This document shows, piece by piece, positions 52,001 to 63,290 of a stretch of DNA of 64,000 bases. The notes beneath the pieces are model-generated. The model was not told where the DNA came from. It ran no database searches and worked only from the letters and a program-made list of their open reading frames with translations. Within the stretch, counting starts at the first letter, position 1, and the number at the start of each line of letters is the position of its first letter. Both the position numbers and the translations under genes were made by a program. Source of the DNA: Anarhynchus alexandrinus (lineage: Eukaryota > Chordata > Aves > Charadriiformes > Charadriidae); the NCBI GenBank assembly GCA_008711295.1, contig VUYV01000037.1, forward strand, positions 1,211,549 to 1,275,548, read 5' to 3'.

Positions 52001-53587
52001 TAGAAATGATACCCACATCATCCAAACGGTCTATTTTATTCTCTAACCATAAATTATCATTTCATCAGATGTGACCCTCGGTTAGATGTGTCTCAACCTT
52101 TACACTGCACATCCCCAGCCTTTATCAATGCTATTCTAAAGGGCAGGCATACTCGATTTAATAGCCTTTTTACTTTTCCCTTAATTTTTCTGTCTTTTGT
52201 GACTTAAACAATCAATCTTCTCTCTTTTATACCATTTTTTACTTGAGAACTTCTATTTTTATGCTTGCCCCTGCCCATGTCTCCTTTGTCTCTAACAACC
52301 TGTCAGCAAATAGCATTTTCTGTGTTGACACAGCTCTTTCCCTTCTGATGGCAGACCAGAGGCATTATTGTAACTTAGCTCTGCCCTGGAATCAGGGGAA
52401 GGGGGTTGTCGGTTCTGGGTTAGTGACTTGAAAATAGATAAACTGCTCAGAGGAACTGGGACTGCTGCTCTTGTGCCTGCACTTCAAGATGCTTCCCTGA
52501 ATCCCAGCTACATGGTCCTCAAAACTGTCCCCATGTTTGGATGTCCATCAGCTGGTTAGGATGGCGCTGTAGGATGACAGGTTGGGAGGCAGGTTAGGAT
52601 GACTTCTCCAGCATGGCAGTAACACCTCCCTCTCTTATACTTCCTTGCACACACACTGATTTAATTCCTCTCACAGATGCCCTTGTGAGCAGGGAACTGT
52701 CACTGCTGGTCAGCAGTGAGAAGTGGGATCCCAAAGCTGTTCCCCAACTTAAAGCCCGTCGTGATACAAGTGGTAGAGGCCAGCTGAGGTCCTTGCAGCT
52801 TGCTGGAAATGGGACTAAGCTCGTCTCTAACCCCGCCTCCCCTCTCCTCTCCGGCTGTACCCACAAAATGGCACGCAGAGAAACTCCCTGAGGCTTTGAA
52901 ATGCTGAATGGCTCTTCCCAAGCTGGTCACCTTCACTCTGCGTCACGGCAAGCCAGCACAGCGCTGAGTGATGGAGAGCTTTTTCTTTCGTAAGTGTGTA
53001 CCGAAGACACTGCTCACATGAGGAGTTGAGAAATATGATTTCTCCCCCTCCCTCTTTTGTTTGTATTTTCTCCTCCTAACAAAAAGGGGTCGTTTCTGCA
53101 GCCTCTGCAGTCAGTAGGGATTTTATTGTGGAGCTCATCAGTCACAATATGGCTTATAAATACAAAATGCCAGCACAGATCTGTCAAGTCTCTTCCTCGC
53201 TGTATGACACTTACCTCTCTGTTCCCTCCCTGCCAGTCCTCTGCCTTTTCCACTCTCCTGTGTCTCCAAGCCAGCATGTCACTCACTGCCGGTGCCGTGC
53301 CAAAGCACTTCGTCAGGTGTGGCTTCCCTCTGCGCCAGCTTTGCCTGGTGTCACCCTGCCTCTCCTGCCGCCCCTTGCAGAGGGGGCATGAGGAGGGGGT
53401 GCTGAGCTGGTGGAGGCAGGGACGGGGAGAACATACCCTCTGGGTAGCAACAGATGTGTCAGGCTTCCTGAGACTTAAATCTGTACAGAGTATTTCAATA
53501 CCCACAATGACAACCCAGGGCAAGGACTGCTGTTGTTAATAAAACTGCCTCCTAGTGCCAGGGATTAGTCTAGGGGGCAAAAGAAGG
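46096..53587. other. Unique non-coding DNA, about 7.5 kb
   Basis: No gene is recognised. Minor items include a purine-rich stretch at about 48600-49060, an A/G-rich tract at about 50030-50090, and a short CA-rich run near 50235. Opposite-strand frames at 53014-53523 (-) and 53057-53539 (+) overlap fully, and neither resembles a known protein. The 53270-53400 part is GC-richer than its surroundings. Confidence 0.55.
51901..51920 (+). repeat. (TTTG)n microsatellite
   Basis: Four to five tandem TTTG units are visible, the mirror of the AAAC run at 25864-25890. There is no attached retroelement. Confidence 0.85.
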
Positions 53588-53741
53588 GGTCTGAGTCTCC
53601 CACTCTGGAGACATTAAAAACCTGTCTGGACGCTGTCCTGTGCAACCTGCTGTAGGTGACCCTGCTCTGGCGGGGGGGTTGGACTAGATGATCTCGAGAG
53701 GTCCCTTCCAAACCTGACCATTCTGTAATTCTGTGACTCTG
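53588..53741 (+). mobile_element. CR1 LINE 3' end
   Basis: The segment runs from 'ggtctgagtctcccactctg', the last ORF2 codons, through 'ctgtcctgtgcaacctgctg', 'ggggggttggactagatgat' and 'gaggtcccttccaaacctga' to the terminal 'ATTCTGTAATTCTGTGACTCTG' type repeat. It is a strongly 5'-truncated sense copy of the same general subfamily as the tail at 1-121. Confidence 0.94.
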
Positions 53742-53815
53742 TTACCCCCCACGGGCAAGGCTGACCCATGGATTCCATGCCAGGGAGTCATCAAACGCCA
53801 GAGCAAAGTCTGTCA

Positions 53816-53938
53816 AGTACCATGCTAATAGTGTGTGTGGTGCTTCAGCAGAAACTCTTGTACGGCTCNGAGTACCACGCTAATAGTGTGTGTGGTGCTT
53901 CAGAGGAGGGTGCTTCAGCAGAAACTCTTGTACGGCTC
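53816..53938 (+). repeat. Tandem duplication with an ambiguous base at its junction
   Basis: Copy 1 (53816-53868) and copy 2 (53871-53938) both begin 'agtaccaYgctaatagtgtg' and both end 'aactcttgtacggctc'. They are separated by the N at 53869. Copy 2 has an internal 15-bp insertion that repeats 'tgcttcag' around 'aggaggg'. The copies differ otherwise at one base. This may be a variable-number tandem repeat or an assembly seam. Confidence 0.9.
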
Positions 53939-56170
53939 CATTATATGTTACAGAACTTTAATTCTATTTAGACAATGGTTGCTTCCAGGAGTGGGTGCAA
54001 CTTGGATGAGAATGTGGAAATCCCTTTCCTCCACCAGCTTATGTTTTGCTGGGTCATGTCACAGACCATGGAGTGGCATACAGGGTTGTGAAGAGGGAGA
54101 ATGACAGCTTGCTTGGCTGCTGCGCAGCTGCACAGCCTGCCTCTGGCTGCCCACACCTGGGATCAAGCAGCAGTGAGAAGCCTCTCCCCATACATACACA
54201 AGAGCTGTTGTAGGAGATGGTGAGCAAATAAGACATCGGAAGCTCTCACAATTCACCCCTTTCTACCACTTTCCCTTCTTCTCTCCCCCAGGTAGACCTA
54301 CACCTGATTTATGCAGAACTAGGAAAGCGCAGAAGTCAAAATGAAAAAGCACAGGCAGGTTTAACACAGAGGATACTCCTGGTTCTTTAGAAACCTCTAG
54401 TTGAAGTCAAAACTCCCACTCTCTCTCACTGTCCACCTTCCTAGGTCAAATTTCACAAAGTTTCAGTTTATTTCCAAATTCTTTTTTTTTTTCCCTGTAA
54501 GACCATCTTGCTGTCCTGTGACTTGCACAGCAAGCACTTCTTTTAAATACCTGATCATGGCCACTCCAAGCCAATGTGGGATCCTCTATCAAATCAATGT
54601 ACTGGAAATCTGGAAAGAGCCAACAGTTAGCATGTGCGGTCCCTCTGACCCACTCCTGTGCTATGCCATTTTATGTAGAAAAGGTAATGTGTGTGCCAAG
54701 GAGAGGGGATGTCAGATAACACAGAAAGGGTTACACAGCAGGTAACACAGGAAAACGCTCTCCTGCTGATGAGGATATAAACAACATGGAGAGGTCATTC
54801 ATTTCTGAAGGAGACAAGTAAAGCTGGCTGAACAATCAGAGTATATCTTGGGAAACTTCCCAGAAGACCCATGTTTCATTCATCTCGGACCCTTAGCAAG
54901 TCTAACTAAGTGGTGTTAAATACCTTAAAAACTAGGACTAAGCTGTCTCCAAAAATATGTTTCTACCACGTTCTCCCTAAGGCAAGACTTTACTGACAAT
55001 AGATTTCACATGAAAAAAAATTAAGTTCCACTTTTCTGTCCCAATCCCGTTCGGTTCAGACTCCTCTGCTTCCCAGGGGATGCAAACAGCTCCTCTTCCT
55101 CTGAGAATATCTGAACTCAAAGAGATCTCTTGTCTCACCACAGGCCTCGGGTAAGGATCCCACCCACGCCAACTTCAAAAGCTTCTGCTTACGACTTCCA
55201 CCGTGAGAAACTGGTCTTCATGTTTAGGTCTAACAAACCTATATTTTTCTGTAAAAGTAAAGAAATGTATCTACCACTTGGTAAGGCCGTGACTCTGCAA
55301 ATAAATTCATGTAGCTAAATCTGTCTGGATTCCCAAACCATCCATGAAATGATGGCCTAAAAACTGAATGCAAAAGTTGGCAAGATCAGAGAAAGCACAT
55401 TTCTCTTATTCTTATTTGGACCTCCATGTATACATCAGTAGAAGATTAGCTTATACATTGTACATCATGTTTCAGTCCTTTTACAAAAAAAAAAAAAAAA
55501 AGCTGTTTAAATATTTTCTTAACTGTTAAAGGGGATTTCTTTTTATAGTGCAGATAATTAAGTATTGAAGATGTAGTGATCTACTTGATACAGAGAGAAT
55601 AAAAGATTTGAAGAATTTTAAATAAAAAATATAACCCAAACCCTATCTGAACTGACTACTGTACTCTTTGAAATTTAAGGCTGATATTTTATCCCTATTC
55701 CTACAAAGTCTTCCAGTTAATGGCTGTGCATATTTATTACATTTAAATTAGTTACTTACATTCTCCCATATTGTTCTATGAATATAAGAGAAACTTATGA
55801 AAGAGGGGGGTTTAAAAATTATGAAAATAAGACTTAGAGTTAAAGTTTGTTCCCTAGTCCATATAAAGAGCTAAGGCATGCAACATTTTGTCAGATTATA
55901 GTGCACTGTATTTCTTCCCATTTCAATAACAATAAAAAAGTGATTTGATGAAAAAAGAGAATTCCCCTACAGCTTCTTTCTAACTTTCTGTGTAGCCTAA
56001 TCACTTTTTTTTTTGGTGTGTAATATAAAAGGGATTTGAACTGTACAGAAATGTAGTGAGAGACAAAATACAAGAGTTTGTATCTGCAGAGCCATCAGGT
56101 ACCTGTTATAGCCATCAATTCAACAAATCACTTAAACGTGCCTATTCTTAGCACTGGTTGAGGCCCTATT
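53939..56170. other. Unique non-coding DNA
   Basis: No gene is recognised. A run of 17 A bases is at 55485-55501, with no element body upstream that I can identify. Small frames (54401-54745 +, 55130-55318 +) have no known domain. Confidence 0.6.
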
Positions 56171-56200
56171 GGGCTTAAGCACGTGCTTAACATTTTGCTG
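56171..56200. repeat. 16-bp perfect palindrome with CACGTG centre, probable ancient repeat piece
   Basis: TTAAGCACGTGCTTAA at 56175-56190 is its own reverse complement and has an E-box at its centre. The flanking 'acattttgctg' matches the 'aagtgctttgctg' continuation of an ancient bird/reptile repeat as I recall it, so the palindrome is probably inherited from that repeat. Confidence 0.55.
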
Positions 56201-56310
56201 TGTTATAACTTGGACTGAGTAGCAATGACTGTGTTTTAATTCGGTTTGTTGCTGCTACCATTCATAAATGTACTGGTAACAGTGTGTGTTGCACTTTGGC
56301 CTTAAAAATT

Positions 56311-56365
56311 ACTCCACAAGCAGAAATCCCACTGAAGTGCATTAGTATGTGCTTCTTAAACACAT
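56311..56365 (+). repeat. Weak copy of the unnamed ancient repeat
   Basis: The bases 'cagaaatcccactgaagtgc' followed by 'attagtatgtgcttcttaaa' resemble the 'cactgaagtcagtggga ... atgctta' order of the relic at 13376-13450. It lies 110 bases from the palindrome at 56175, which fits one broken ancient element. Confidence 0.35.
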
Positions 56366-57359
56366 ATGCCATATCTTCATCTTCAACAACATTGCTCGTT
56401 TGCATTTTTAGCTGCCATTTTGCCAACTTCTTCCCACACCTTCTCCCCACAACCTTCCAGAGCAAACACAACCTTGGGATGCTGTGAGGGTCCCAAGAGC
56501 AGGCTAGGGCATTACAAGAAGGTGGTGGTTGTTCTCACAAGGCTAGAGTACAATGGTGGCCACCAAAGGAAAGGCGGGAATGATACTGAGGCCAAACAAC
56601 GGAGAGAGTAGCTCAGAGGAGAGGAACAGTCTCAGAAACAGTTGTATAAAGTAGTCATAGAACCAGTAATACAAGCTTAACTTCCCAAGCCACAAAGCCT
56701 AAGAGGGTTTAACAGGTAAAATGCACAAAACCAGTCCTGACGGCAAGTCATCATGTGTAACAAGAAGAAAGCTCTTCAGAGATGTTTTATTTCCTAAACT
56801 CTTTCTCTCTCATGTATACATGCACACATGAACACACCAGGGCTTTTTTTGGTGAGATAAAGATCTTTTCAGATAGGGGTACTCTCAGCCCTTTCTCTGT
56901 GCCAGCATTTTGCAAGCTGCCAGGTCAAGTGTGCGCCCCCTCCGCTCTCCCCCTCCTTTTACTCCCCGCTCCCTGTTTAGGCTGGGGCTGCATCCGCTTC
57001 CGAAGGAAGGAGGCATATTTCAAATCTCCAGGAAACAGGAGACTATCATTGCTCTGGTTCTCTCCAAAATTCAGATAATTGATTAATGAACTTTTCCCCT
57101 CTGCTCATTTGCAACAGCAGGAGGAGATGGAGGTAATTATGGCACTCGTAGCTGGAGGTTCACTACTGTGTGGTTACAACAACCAAAATGCTCAGAAGAG
57201 GAATGCACATGGCACGAGGGTTTTAAGAATTTGTCAAACCTCAGGAATGAAAGGGGTATCAGCAACAAGTCTCTGCAAGCTGCACTTGTTTGCGGTCTTC
57301 TCATTTCCACACCACACCTGACAGTGCAGAAGCTATGGTAATGGATGTCCCGGATAATT
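56366..57359. other. Non-coding DNA
   Basis: No gene is recognised. Short frames at 56366-56611 and 56782-57078 (+) show no domain. Confidence 0.6.
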
Positions 57360-57600
57360 CCCACCACTGCAGCTGAGCCTAACTGTAAGCTCAGGTTCAG
57401 AGACATTTACATGTCGCCACATATCTGATCTGCAGCACACGCTTAATCTATTTGTTACCCACCTCGTAGCGAAGGTTAGATGCAGACAAAATGCTTTCAA
57501 GCACGTTGTTTGCAATGTCAAACTCACAGCGAGTTCATTTGCATAAAAGCAAGCTCGGTCATCTTCAGAGGAAGGGACTTCAGAGGATAATTCAGCTATA
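57360..57600. promoter_or_regulatory. Candidate conserved non-coding element with canonical octamer
   Basis: The octamer ATTTGCAT lies at 57537-57544, within repeat-free sequence that also has 'cgcttaatctatttgttac' and several isolated CpGs. By base composition, three or four octamers would occur by chance in 64 kb, and others are at 9208, 60661 and 63510. The octamer alone is therefore weak evidence. Confidence 0.2.
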
Positions 57601-60600
57601 ATAAGATCCACATTTTTTCCTACCTATCCCAAGTCACTGTTTGACATACATGTGAGTGCCTCTTATCAAACTTTCTTCCCTCCCCTCTTCTTTACAAAGA
57701 AAACAAAGCCCCGCACTCATACAGAGCCACGTTCCCTAAAGAGCCTGCAATTTATAGATCTCATGTCTTTGAGGGGTTGCAAACAAACAGCTTGCTCTCT
57801 GCTGACGGCCACAGAAGTCCACTGACAATTGCCATGACAGAAATTGGGGTTTAACTGTGTGCCTCAGCAAGAACAGGTACTTGAGCCCAAGTGGGGTACC
57901 CAGAGGCACAGCGCTCTGACATCCAGGAAAAACATCCATCGCCCTTATTTCCAGAGGGTGCTGTAACTTCAGTTTGCGTGCTCTGAAATTGCTGGCACTA
58001 AGGGGATTAAATCAAGCCTCAGCTCATGGGTGCACTCGATTCATTCAGTAATCAATCACCCTAAAACATTCCAAGCAAAAAGAAAGGTGTAATTTGTAAC
58101 TAAGAGCAGAAGAAAAGGAAACAAAATCAATATTAGAATATAACCAAGTATGGGCAAGAGTTTCCAGCACAGGATTACCAATGGGATAAATACAAACACT
58201 TAGAAAACAATTACACAGAAAGCTAAATCATCCTGGGATGACATATGTCAAGAGGACTGCTGTACAAGAAGGCAAAAACCAAACATAAGCAACAAGAAAT
58301 GAACAGCGGAGAATGGGAACCATTTTTGTTTTGTTTAAAAAATACCTTCCCAAAGTTTTAGAATGTCTATAAAACCATACAAAATGTATATAAAAGCACT
58401 AAAGCATGCATAAAACCATTATATATTTGTTCAAAGTATTTTAATGGTTTTAAAATTCCTCCTTGAAGCTTTAGAGATGTGGGACTATCCAAAGAAAGTG
58501 GTTGCCACACCTGTTGCTTTAGACAAAGAAACACTCTATTCTGTAGGGTACTTACTTTCCTATCAGGTGAGTTAATCTTTGCAACTTTATGTGACGAAGA
58601 ACAGCTGATAATTTGCGATTTCCTTTTTGGTTTTTTGGTATGTGTTTCTTTCCTCATTTCAATTAATTATCTAGAAGCACAATCAACTTAGCAGGGTGCC
58701 TTCAAAAATTCTTTCACTGCAGCGCTATACCATCGAGCAGAGAGTTTAACTAGATGATTTTATTAGGGAACCAATTAACATGCAGATCCCCAAAAAGCAA
58801 CTCATCCATCTTTTTATTTCACCCCTCTGAGCAAACTCCATGCAGTGAGGTTGCAGCCAACCCCCTGTTACACATCATGGATCCCTGACCAGAGAAGGTT
58901 TTGGAAGATATGTAATCCTGGGTTTAAAGAAATATTATTTGCCCGTTCATGGGAAAGCAGCCATCCCTTGTCTCTTACCAATAGGTAGGGAACAAATGAG
59001 AGAAGATGAATTAGAGTGCAGCTTCAAACAAGTGACTGTGAGCAATGACACTTGAAGCAAGAATGGGAATGGGTTTGCTGCCTATTACAGGAGATACAGC
59101 CTGAGCTACTCTGGTCAAAAAGCAGAGATGAAGGAAAGGGAGGGTGTTTCAAAGGAAAATGCTGCCTTTTGTTAAAAAAAAAAAAAGACAACATCTCTTT
59201 GTACAAAAATCAGAAAATTTTGTGGGGTGCAATTTGTAGTAATAATGCACTATTTACTGCCATGAGTTGGCGCTGGACTTCTTTTCTGTGTCCTTAAGTC
59301 CACATTTTCTGTCCAAAACTAGTTAGAACAGAAAATTTTTGATACAGGTTTTATGTCTTGCATCTGTGTAATTCTACTCTGACCTAATGTGTCTGTACAG
59401 GGATTGCACTAAGAGGGTATTAGGTGGCAGAGAATTAAGTTTCCAAGGAGCAGAAATAGAAAAAAAAAAATCAATTTAGTGGAAACTGAAATAGAGAAAT
59501 AGAAAAGTAAGGAATGTTATGAATAGATTTACCAAGGCAGCACAATGAAGGGGCTGTGCTACCAATATTAGCTTGGCCTGGCATACTGAACGACCTTGCA
59601 GTTTAGACTCCCACCAATTTGCAGAGGGGCTGGCTCTGCCTTGCCCCGCTTCTGTCTTCTCCTACTCTGTAGCTTTATAGTATCACCTATATTCAAACCC
59701 AGAGGATGCCCATATGCTTGTATTTCAATCCCATATCTCCAGAAATGCCGTCTCCTGTCCACAATGACCTTCAACTTTCTCTCTCTAAGGGATTCTGTGC
59801 CACACAGATATTTGCCCATGCTGCTGTGGGGCTACAAAACCCAAAGGTCTGAAAGGAATTAACTGGGGCAGGAAGGAACCGTGAAATGAAAGAAATGTAT
59901 TTAGACACAGAGGTGCATCGAAGAGTTGAGAAAAATAAGATGTGTTTTTACAAGATGTCATATAGGAAGCAAGTACGTCAATAAATTAAAAGGAAGGACT
60001 GACTCAATAAAAGCTCTGAAAGGCCAGATTTTCAATTTCTGCTTTGGGAGGCAGACTGCAGGAAACAATCTTGCACAGACACAAAAATAGCTGAAAGGTC
60101 TGAAAAACCCTTTCCAAACTCTCTGACAAGATGACAAATTGCTGATAAATGGTCTCCAGCTCTAAAATGGTGCACTCCAAATTTGGAGTCCCCAAAACAC
60201 TAGTGAAGGGGAAGGGGGATTTCAAAGTCTAAGTCCAGATTTCTTTCTTCAGTTTTAGAACAAAAATCCCACGAAGCCCGGCTTTCACTTCAAAGAATAA
60301 CTCCTTTATCAGCAGCCACAAGATACATGCAACTAACCCAACTGGCTAGTTGGCACTCTGTGAAGCCAGTTTATCCAGGACTAATTGTAAATAGAAAGAG
60401 ATGGGCACTGCCAGAAGACACATTGTCCCACTCCAATAAAAACGCACCTGCAGAAAGAAACTCATCCCGTGCAGCCTAATGCCGGAGGCCCAGGTGGTTA
60501 GCTTAGATAAGACACTTTTAGACAGTTCGTTTCTTCACCCTCCAAAAGCTGTCCCATCTTTTCTTGGGATTTGGCCTTGTTTTTCTGTAGGTCTAAATTT

Positions 60601-61379
60601 TGGCTTCACAATGAAAGAAAAAGCAGCGAAGCTAAGTCCACTTTCGTTTTGCTGGGTAAGATTTGCATAGCTTGAAGCAGCCACAAAGCAATTAGCAGTG
60701 TTGATGCCTGGTCAGAGAGATCAGGAGCAATGTTTTTAGCCCCAGATCTTGGTACAGAGCTGGTGCAGAGCAGAGAAACCTCCCCCCCCACCCCTAGTTA
60801 TCTAACTGAGAGGTGCTGAGACGAAGCAGCAGAGGACTGGGAAAACTAGCGGACAGTACGTTTAGGCACTGGCCTTACCCAGCTGTGCTGCAAGGGGGTA
60901 AGTGGGAGATGGGCAAATCCCACTGTCTTACAGCGATTGTCAGTTGCTGGAGGTCTCACCATCTTGTGAAGCCAGCCTTCGGCAGCCCCCTCTCCTTTTC
61001 CCCCTTCTCCCACCTCATGATTTACTTTCCGACAGTATCATGAGAATTACTGCTATCCCTTCCCCTGTCTTAGGTTAGCCGTATTTAAATTTTGCATGTT
61101 ATTTACTGATGACCTTCACTTCAGAAGATATCTGCTTTTTGTAGCCTAGCCGTGTAAAGACTGACAGCAACCTTCATCAGAGGATAATTTCCAAATGAGG
61201 AAAGTGTCCACGTGGGACTGTCAGAACCACTGAATTGATCTGTGCCTGCACCACAGGTCAGGTTTCAACCCATTTTTCTTGAAGACAAACTAGACTGATT
61301 TATCCTCAGGGGCCCTGCCCTCCACTCCTTACAAGCCTCAAACCCCAGAAATAAATGATGTATGTTCATTTAGTACACC
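57601..61379. other. Unique non-coding DNA, about 3.8 kb
   Basis: No gene or transposon is recognised. It contains a perfect 11-bp inverted repeat at 58411-58452, annotated separately, and short A runs near 59175 and 59460. Confidence 0.6.
58411..58452. repeat. Perfect 11-bp inverted repeat, 20-base loop
   Basis: TAAAACCATTA at 58411-58421 pairs exactly with TAATGGTTTTA at 58442-58452. Pairing stops immediately outside the arms, so the stem is too short for a typical microRNA precursor. It could be a relic of a small DNA transposon or chance in AT-rich DNA. Confidence 0.7.
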
Positions 61380-61600
61380 CATATCACGCGAGGGCAATTG
61401 ATTCAATTACATTATAGCTACTGGAAACAAAGCAGCCATATGGCGAGCTTTCTACCCCGAAGTAAAGGATGCTGCACAGCCACCGCTCTGAACCGGCAGT
61501 TGGCTCCCTGCGTGGATGCTGCCCCCTAAACACGCTTCCTGGGTGGAGAGCTTTGCCGGAGCCATGGGGGAAATCTGAGCTCATGGCTGGTTAAGATAAG
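61380..61600. promoter_or_regulatory. Candidate conserved non-coding element
   Basis: Repeat-free sequence of mixed composition has 'gcaattgattcaattacatt' at 61394-61413, then a CpG-containing part (for example 'gaaccggcagttggc'). This combination often marks conserved enhancers. It is a visual impression only. Confidence 0.2.
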
Positions 61601-63083
61601 CATCTAAACCTTAAGATTCTTCTCTGAAGCTTTATTTGAACTATCCAGACCTCCTGAGTCTGCAAAACCATGATGAAAATTTCATAAGAAAAGGCTTTGT
61701 GTGTGCAAGTGTGTATGTGTGTGCAGGCACATATGTACACGCTTTTTATTACCTCTTCATGCTGGAGGAACAAGAAATAGATTGAGAGGAAAAGCAGTAA
61801 CTGTACTGTGCTTTGCTTCATATGCCATGCACAGTGTTGGCTCTAAAGACATACAAAATTCAATCATGAGCCAAACCTAGCCTTAAATCGATAAAGTTCT
61901 GCCGGCTTCAATGGAGCAATTGCAGAGATATACTCCAGCCGCTGCTCTAAACCCACCCATTTTCACACCCCCTCTGCTTTCCAGCAGGCTGTCTAGGCTG
62001 CCATCCGGAGCTGGAAAATGTAAAGGTTCACAGCTATCTATGAAATCTGCATATGAAGTAGGGTGGGGAAAGTCAGCATTGTTTTTGAAACCTCAAAAAA
62101 AAAAAAAGATATTAAAAAAAGAGGCCCCCTCTTTGTCTTATAAAGGGAACACTTAGTTGAAGAAGTTTTGTTCTGACCATTTCGGCATTTAGCCAGAACC
62201 ACCTTACAAGGCTCAGATTTTCTACTTCTGAGAACCCCGCCCTGTGGTCCAGAAAAGGCCCACTATTAAAAGTAGCCCTGGGAATAGGTATGAGTTGCTC
62301 CTAATGAATTAAAAATGTGACAGCAGCTTTGGGATTTTTGTGGTTTGCCTTTGAATCAGTTCTGACCATGAAAAGCCTGCTAGTTTTACCTCAACTAAGT
62401 AGAGCAGTTAACCTCAGAACAGGCAATATTTACTTGTACTTCCCAATACTTAAGACAGGAAATGCCTTAAATGTTGCAAATACTGAGGTTATAAAACCGT
62501 AAATGTTTGCCTGTCGGAGGCACCTGACAAGTTTTTACAACCCTCAGCTGCATGCAGGCAGAGTCGCCCCAGCACTCGGGGTTTCCCTGCCCTCGCCTTT
62601 TTCACCCGTTTTACAGAGTGCTTCACGGAAAACAGATCTTTTCGTGCATTTCAGTTTCAAGGTTACTGTCCTGCCAGCACTTGTAGAAAGGTGATTCGGG
62701 TTTCGATGAATCCTTTAATTATCTCTTTTTATTGATGGAAAGGTAAATCGCTCAGTTTATGCTTTGTTTTGTTAGCTGGCCAAAGAGGGGCTCAATGCCT
62801 CGAGAAGGTTCCTCAAATATTTTAAAAAGAGAAATTCAGCAGTTAAATTTTGGAAAGATTGATTCCAATTATTTCTTTTGACAGAAAGATATAAAGCCAT
62901 GGAGTATGGAATATGCCAGGACACGGTGCCACAGTAGTCTTTTAATACCATTTTTCTCCATGAGGCCTTAAAAATTTGGCAGAGGAGTCTTCCTGCCCGG
63001 TGTTTCACTGTGAGCTTGCCAGTGTGGGTATTTCCATGCTCGTTCTTGTGTAGGCCCCTCAGAAGTGAAATTGCAACCTGCAA
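61601..63083. other. Non-coding DNA
   Basis: A degenerate GT/CA-rich tract lies at about 61700-61740, and a run of A bases at about 62095-62108. The 211-codon minus-strand frame 62772-63407 begins within the CpG-rich patch and extends here without any recognisable domain. Confidence 0.55.
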
Positions 63084-63290
63084 CCCGGCTCCTCTGCTTG
63101 GCTGCACCCGCTTCGCGACAGCGGTGACACCCGGGGCAATCGGCGCTGCTGCCGGCGCACTGGCAGAGCGGTGCACCGAGGGGAACGCAGGGTGTCTCTG
63201 CCCAAACGTCCCCACCACCCACCCTGGGGCAGGGCACCTCACCCGCCCCACGCCAGCTGACGTGGCCAGGCCAGATCCAAGTGGGAGAAG
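63084..63290. promoter_or_regulatory. Small CpG-rich patch
   Basis: About 17 CpG dinucleotides can be counted in roughly 190 bases. They include clusters at 63108-63121 and 63139-63160, against AT-leaning flanks. A TGACGT (CRE-like) site is at 63259-63264. The observed CpG number is close to that expected from base composition, which is the mark of an unmethylated island. No exon or transcript is evident, so promoter function is only a possibility. Confidence 0.35.

Noticed and set aside
53014..53539. Fully overlapping long frames on both strands (169 and 160 codons)
   Set aside because: Overlap on both strands and raised local GC suggest low stop density. Neither product has a recognisable motif.
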